From Chloroflexota bacterium (GTDB taxonomy: Bacteria > Chloroflexota > Anaerolineae > UBA3071), in contig JACNHM010000287.1 in the NCBI GenBank assembly GCA_014383605.1, positions 6,061 to 22,313 on the forward strand: 16,253 nucleotides of DNA, in the 5' to 3' direction. Of this stretch, positions 13,288 through 16,253 are shown one piece after another (within the stretch, counting starts at the first letter, position 1; every line of letters begins with the position of its first letter). The notes beneath the pieces are model-generated. The model was not told where the DNA came from and ran no database searches. It saw only the letters and a list, made by a program, of their open reading frames with translations. A program made the position numbers and the translations under genes.

Positions 13288-14069
13288 TGCGCGTCCTGGT
13301 GCTTTCCGACATCCACGCCAACCTGACCGCCCTGGAGACAGTGCTGGCCAACGCCGAGAGGACGGACTTCCTGGGGAAAACCGGCTTCGAGCAGGTGTGG
13401 TGTCTGGGCGACGTGGTGGGCTATGGCCCCGACCCCAACGAGTGCGTGGCGCGGCTGCGGGCCTTTGGCGATGACCTTCTCTGCGTGGCGGGCAACCACG
13501 ACTGGGCGGTGCTGGGCAAGCTGCCGGTGGACGATTTCAACCCCGAAGCCCGCCGCGCCGTGCTGTGGACGCGGGAGCGGCTCACGCCCGCCAGCCGGGC
13601 CTTTCTGGAGAGGCTGCCGGACGAGCCGCTGGTGCGGGGCGACTTCACCATCACCCATGCCAGCCCCCGCCACCCGGTCTGGGAGTATATCATCCGTCCT
13701 TTCACCGCCCAGGAGAACTTCGCCCATTTCGACACGCCCTTCTGCCTGATCGGCCACACCCACGTGCCGGTCATCTTCCGCTGCTGTCTGGAAGCGCGGG
13801 GCGAGGAAAACGTGGAAGTTTGCCGGGCCCTGGCTCCGGTCTACGACAAGCCTGTGGGCCTGGCCGGGGATCATCGCCTGATCATCAATCCGGGCAGCGT
13901 GGGCCAGCCGCGGGACAGCGATCCCCGCGCCGCCTACGCCCTGCTGGACACGGAGGCCGCCATCTGGCGCTACCGGCGGGTGGCCTATCCCTACGAGCTG
14001 ACCCAGGCGCGCATGCGGGCGGCCAACCTGCCGCACCGGCTCATCGCCCGCCTGGCCTACGGGTGGTGA
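13287..14069 (+). CDS. metallophosphoesterase, YfcE/MJ0936-like
   Basis: This is a 260-residue calcineurin-like phosphoesterase. The dinuclear metal site is complete: D8 and H10 in LVLSDIHANL, D42 in CLGDVVGYGPDPNEC, N70 and H71 in VAGNHDWA, H124 in TITHASPRH, and H157 and H159 in IGHTHVPV. The GDVVGYGP and INPGSVGQPRDSDP motifs (the latter near the C-terminus) place it with the small YfcE/MJ0936-type enzymes, which hydrolyse phosphodiesters of uncertain physiological identity. It starts inside the stop of the upstream hypothetical gene. It ends 7 bp from the convergent DUF4432 gene. The substrate is unknown. Confidence 0.92.
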   Translation: MRVLVLSDIHANLTALETVLANAERTDFLGKTGFEQVWCLGDVVGYGPDPNECVARLRAFGDDLLCVAGNHDWAVLGKLPVDDFNPEARRAVLWTRERLTPASRAFLERLPDEPLVRGDFTITHASPRHPVWEYIIRPFTAQENFAHFDTPFCLIGHTHVPVIFRCCLEARGEENVEVCRALAPVYDKPVGLAGDHRLIINPGSVGQPRDSDPRAAYALLDTEAAIWRYRRVAYPYELTQARMRAANLPHRLIARLAYGW

Positions 14070-14076
14070 GCACCCC

Positions 14077-15105
14077 CTACGGCTCGGATACGGCAATCTC
14101 CACCTGAAAGTGGCGCTGCTCCCCCGGCGCCAGGAATTGCAGCGTGCCCCGCGCCCTCTCCCGGCTGCGTCCCTCCACCAGGCAGTTAGCCGGTTCCAGG
14201 CCCAGAATGTAGGCTCCTTCTCCCATCATCTTCCACTGGATCAGGTTGGGCAGCGTGGCCTTCTGGAAGCGCACGCCCAGCGCCAGGTTGCGGGTGGGGT
14301 TGCGCAGCGTGATGGCCGCCCAGCCCTCCGCATCCGCGGGCAAGTCGTGGGTGAAGACCTGTTCGCCGTAGCCGGGCGTCGGCGGCTGGAAGCGCATCCA
14401 TGCGCCCAGGCCGGGTTCGGCGACGTCGTCGCGGGGCCGCACCGGGTGGGGCTCGGCCACCAGTTGGCAGGACTCGTCCAGCAGCGGGAAGCCCAGGTTG
14501 ATGTGGTAGAGAATCATCAGCGGCGTGGGCGTCGCCCCCAGGTTTTCCACCCGGTCCTGGATGGCCAGCCGGCTCTGGCCCAGCCAGGCGGTGATGCGGC
14601 GGGTCAGGCGCAGGTTCTCGCCGAACAGGCGGGCCTCCCGCATCTCCCCTTGCACCCAGAAGCAGCACTCGTCCCCCTCCCACTCTTCGCCCGCCTGGAC
14701 GTGGCGCGCCGGCAGCAGCGACAGCCGGCCATGCAAGCCCAGCGCCTGTCCCTCGTCCTCGTCGGGAGCGCCCAGGTAGGTCAGTCCGCAGCCGGTCAGC
14801 AGGCCGCCGCCGAAGGTGCGCAGCCAGCCGAGGCCTTCCGGCTCGAAGTGCGCCGGATGGGCGAAGCCGGCCGGCGAGAGCCAGGCCAGCGGCAGCCCGC
14901 GGTAGGCCGCCGGCCCGATGTCCATGCCCCGGTCGAGCAGCACGGTGAAGTCGAGCCCGGAGCCGGTGCGCACCTGCGCCAGGCGCACGCCGCGCTCGGC
15001 GCCGTCGTCCCACTGGGCGAGCCGGACGCCGGCCAGTTGCGCCAGGTCGCCGACGCGGGCCAGCAGCTCCGCACGAGACCACTGACGATCCAACAGACGA
15101 GCCAT
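14077..15105 (-). CDS. DUF4432 family aldose-1-epimerase-like protein
   Basis: This is a 342-residue protein of the galactose-mutarotase-like superfamily, DUF4432 group. Features are the LDFTVLLDRGMDIGPAAYRG strand with the conserved D-R-x-x-D, then WLSPAGFAHP, GGGLLTGCGLTYLG, and LGLHGRLSLLPA with the catalytic-type histidine. Further on come ILYHINLGFPLLDE and the QWKMMGEGAYILGLEPAN segment near the C-terminus. Members probably epimerise or bind sugars, but the substrate is not established. GGAGGT lies 6 bases before the ATG. The DUF362 gene ends 77 bases upstream on the same strand, so they may form an operon. Confidence 0.88.
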   Translation of the reverse strand: MARLLDRQWSRAELLARVGDLAQLAGVRLAQWDDGAERGVRLAQVRTGSGLDFTVLLDRGMDIGPAAYRGLPLAWLSPAGFAHPAHFEPEGLGWLRTFGGGLLTGCGLTYLGAPDEDEGQALGLHGRLSLLPARHVQAGEEWEGDECCFWVQGEMREARLFGENLRLTRRITAWLGQSRLAIQDRVENLGATPTPLMILYHINLGFPLLDESCQLVAEPHPVRPRDDVAEPGLGAWMRFQPPTPGYGEQVFTHDLPADAEGWAAITLRNPTRNLALGVRFQKATLPNLIQWKMMGEGAYILGLEPANCLVEGRSRERARGTLQFLAPGEQRHFQVEIAVSEP

Positions 15106-15182
15106 TTCACACCTCCAACTTTGATCAGGGTGGTCTCCCGACCGCTGTCTGCGCTGTAGCTTGCTGGGCAGAGTCCGGGGAA

Positions 15183-16253
15183 CTATGAGAGCAGGCGGCC
15201 CAGCCAGGGCTTGCGCAGGTCAATGGCCCGCTCGGGGCACAGCTCGTGGCAGCAGTAGCAGCGGATGCAGGTATCCAGGTCCATGTGGGCGCGCTTCTCG
15301 ACCAGCGTGATGGCCTTCACCGGGCAATGGCGCACGCACACGCCGCAGCCGGTGCACCGCCCGTTGGAGCTCGGCGCGGCGACCATCCACCGCTTGACCA
15401 GATGGCTCAAGAAGAACATCGTTCCCCGCGAGGGGGCGTGAGTGTCCGGCGCACGGAAGCCCTGCGCGCGCAGGTCGCCAAACGCTTCGCCCACGATCTC
15501 GATGTCGGAAACCCGGCCGCTGGTCAGCCCCCGCGCCATGGCCGCCCGCAGCGGGTAGATGCTGGACACGTCCATGCCCACCAGCGTCGCCGCCACCACG
15601 TCCAAGGCGATCCCGTCGGCGCTGGCCAGCAGAGCACCGACGTTGCAGGGGTCGCCGGCGGAAGGCCCCTGACCATCCATGCCCACCACACCGTCCATGA
15701 GCGAGAGCGCCGGGCGGATCAGGGTCAGGATGTCAATGAGCATGTCGCCGAAGCGCTCTGGCTCTGGGAACTTGGCGTGATAGCCCATCTTGGTCGTGCC
15801 GGGGATCACGCCGAAGAGGTTCTTGGTGGCGCCGGTGAGTTGCATGAGGCCATGCGTCTTCAACTTGGGCAGCGAGATGACCACGTCGGCGCTGGTGACG
15901 AAGGTGCCCACCTCCAGGGCCTTGATCAGATGCCCTGCGGGGTGCGACAGGCGCGTCTCGCCGCAGTCCCAGTTCAATTCCGCCCCGGTCTCCTCAGCCA
16001 CCTGGATCATCCCTGACGTTCGATACACCGCACGCAACCAGACAGCTCGCAACGGCCCGCCGGGGCTGTCGCCGATCACCGGGTGGCCGCCCGCTTCCTG
16101 CACCAGCTTGACGACGGCCTTGACCACGGCAGGGTGGGTGCAGATCATCTCCTCGGGCGCGGACGAGCGCAGCAGATTGGGCTTGAGCAGCACGCGCTGG
16201 CCGGGCTGCACGTATCGGCCCATGCCGCCGATGAGGTCTACGGCCCGTCGCAC
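15183..16253 (-). CDS. DUF362 domain protein with two 4Fe-4S motifs (5' end outside window)
   Basis: The visible 356 residues begin inside the protein; the frame is open to the right edge and the GTG at the very end is probably internal, as family members normally start a short way upstream. The N-terminal part is DUF362: VLLKPNLLR, the HPAVVKAVV helix, VIGDSPGGP, then ADVVISLPKLKTHGL and TGATKNLFGVIPG. The C-terminus holds a ferredoxin domain with C300, C303, C306 and C310, and C329, C332, C335 and C339, enough for two 4Fe-4S clusters. Such proteins are probable redox enzymes of unknown substrate. The gene is followed on the same strand by the DUF4432 gene. Confidence 0.9.
   Translation of the reverse strand: MRRAVDLIGGMGRYVQPGQRVLLKPNLLRSSAPEEMICTHPAVVKAVVKLVQEAGGHPVIGDSPGGPLRAVWLRAVYRTSGMIQVAEETGAELNWDCGETRLSHPAGHLIKALEVGTFVTSADVVISLPKLKTHGLMQLTGATKNLFGVIPGTTKMGYHAKFPEPERFGDMLIDILTLIRPALSLMDGVVGMDGQGPSAGDPCNVGALLASADGIALDVVAATLVGMDVSSIYPLRAAMARGLTSGRVSDIEIVGEAFGDLRAQGFRAPDTHAPSRGTMFFLSHLVKRWMVAAPSSNGRCTGCGVCVRHCPVKAITLVEKRAHMDLDTCIRCYCCHELCPERAIDLRKPWLGRLLS

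Noticed and set aside
14110..15159. A 349-codon open frame on the plus strand
   Set aside because: It is antisense to the DUF4432 gene, which has a good ribosome site and family motifs.

Overview
The window is GC-rich, densely packed bacterial DNA with short intergenic gaps and several ATGA/TGATG stop-start overlaps. The gene set suggests a member of the Chloroflexota (Anaerolineae-like): a HerA/NurA/Mre11-type repair set, a stand-alone HAS-barrel protein, a dead-phosphatase/propeller membrane protein, a small EF-Tu-like protein and a DUF4432 epimerase-like protein. This placement rests on gene content only; there is no rRNA or other marker gene here.

Left part (1-5160). A HerA-type ATPase gene runs off the left edge on the minus strand. 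It is translationally coupled (ATGA) to a MazF/PemK-like toxin, which overlaps a small antitoxin gene, so antitoxin, toxin and herA look like one operon. Divergent from it is azlC-azlD (branched-chain amino acid export) behind a consensus promoter. Then come an AAC(3)-family acetyltransferase on the minus strand and a divergent two-gene unit ending in a DUF6516/TumE-like toxin. That unit's promoter is spanned by a perfect inverted repeat that looks like an operator. This accessory-looking block separates herA from a second minus-strand unit, nurA followed by a stand-alone HAS-barrel protein; a 24-nt imperfect inverted repeat lies between those two.

Centre (5161-9891). nurA and sbcD/mre11 diverge from a 148-bp region holding back-to-back sigma70-type promoters. 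herA, nurA, the HAS-barrel gene and sbcD together make a DNA double-strand-end processing neighbourhood like the archaeal HerA-NurA-Mre11-Rad50 cluster, but no sbcC/rad50 is in the window. sbcD is followed immediately by a 708-residue membrane protein with a degenerate PP2C-like N-terminal domain, one membrane helix and a beta-propeller C-terminus.

Right part (9892-16253). A DegV-family fatty-acid-binding gene overlaps a decayed threonine synthase gene. That gene keeps its N-terminal zinc ribbon and its C-terminal end, but the catalytic middle is gone and the two halves are in different frames. Two hairpins follow, then a small EF-Tu domain-2-like protein, mutM (8-oxoG repair), a strong hairpin between convergent genes, a YtxH-like protein (minus), an unrecognised protein coupled to a metallophosphoesterase (plus), a DUF4432 aldose-epimerase-like gene (minus) and a DUF362/4Fe-4S protein cut by the right edge (minus). 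No tRNA, rRNA, CRISPR array or insertion sequence was recognised.
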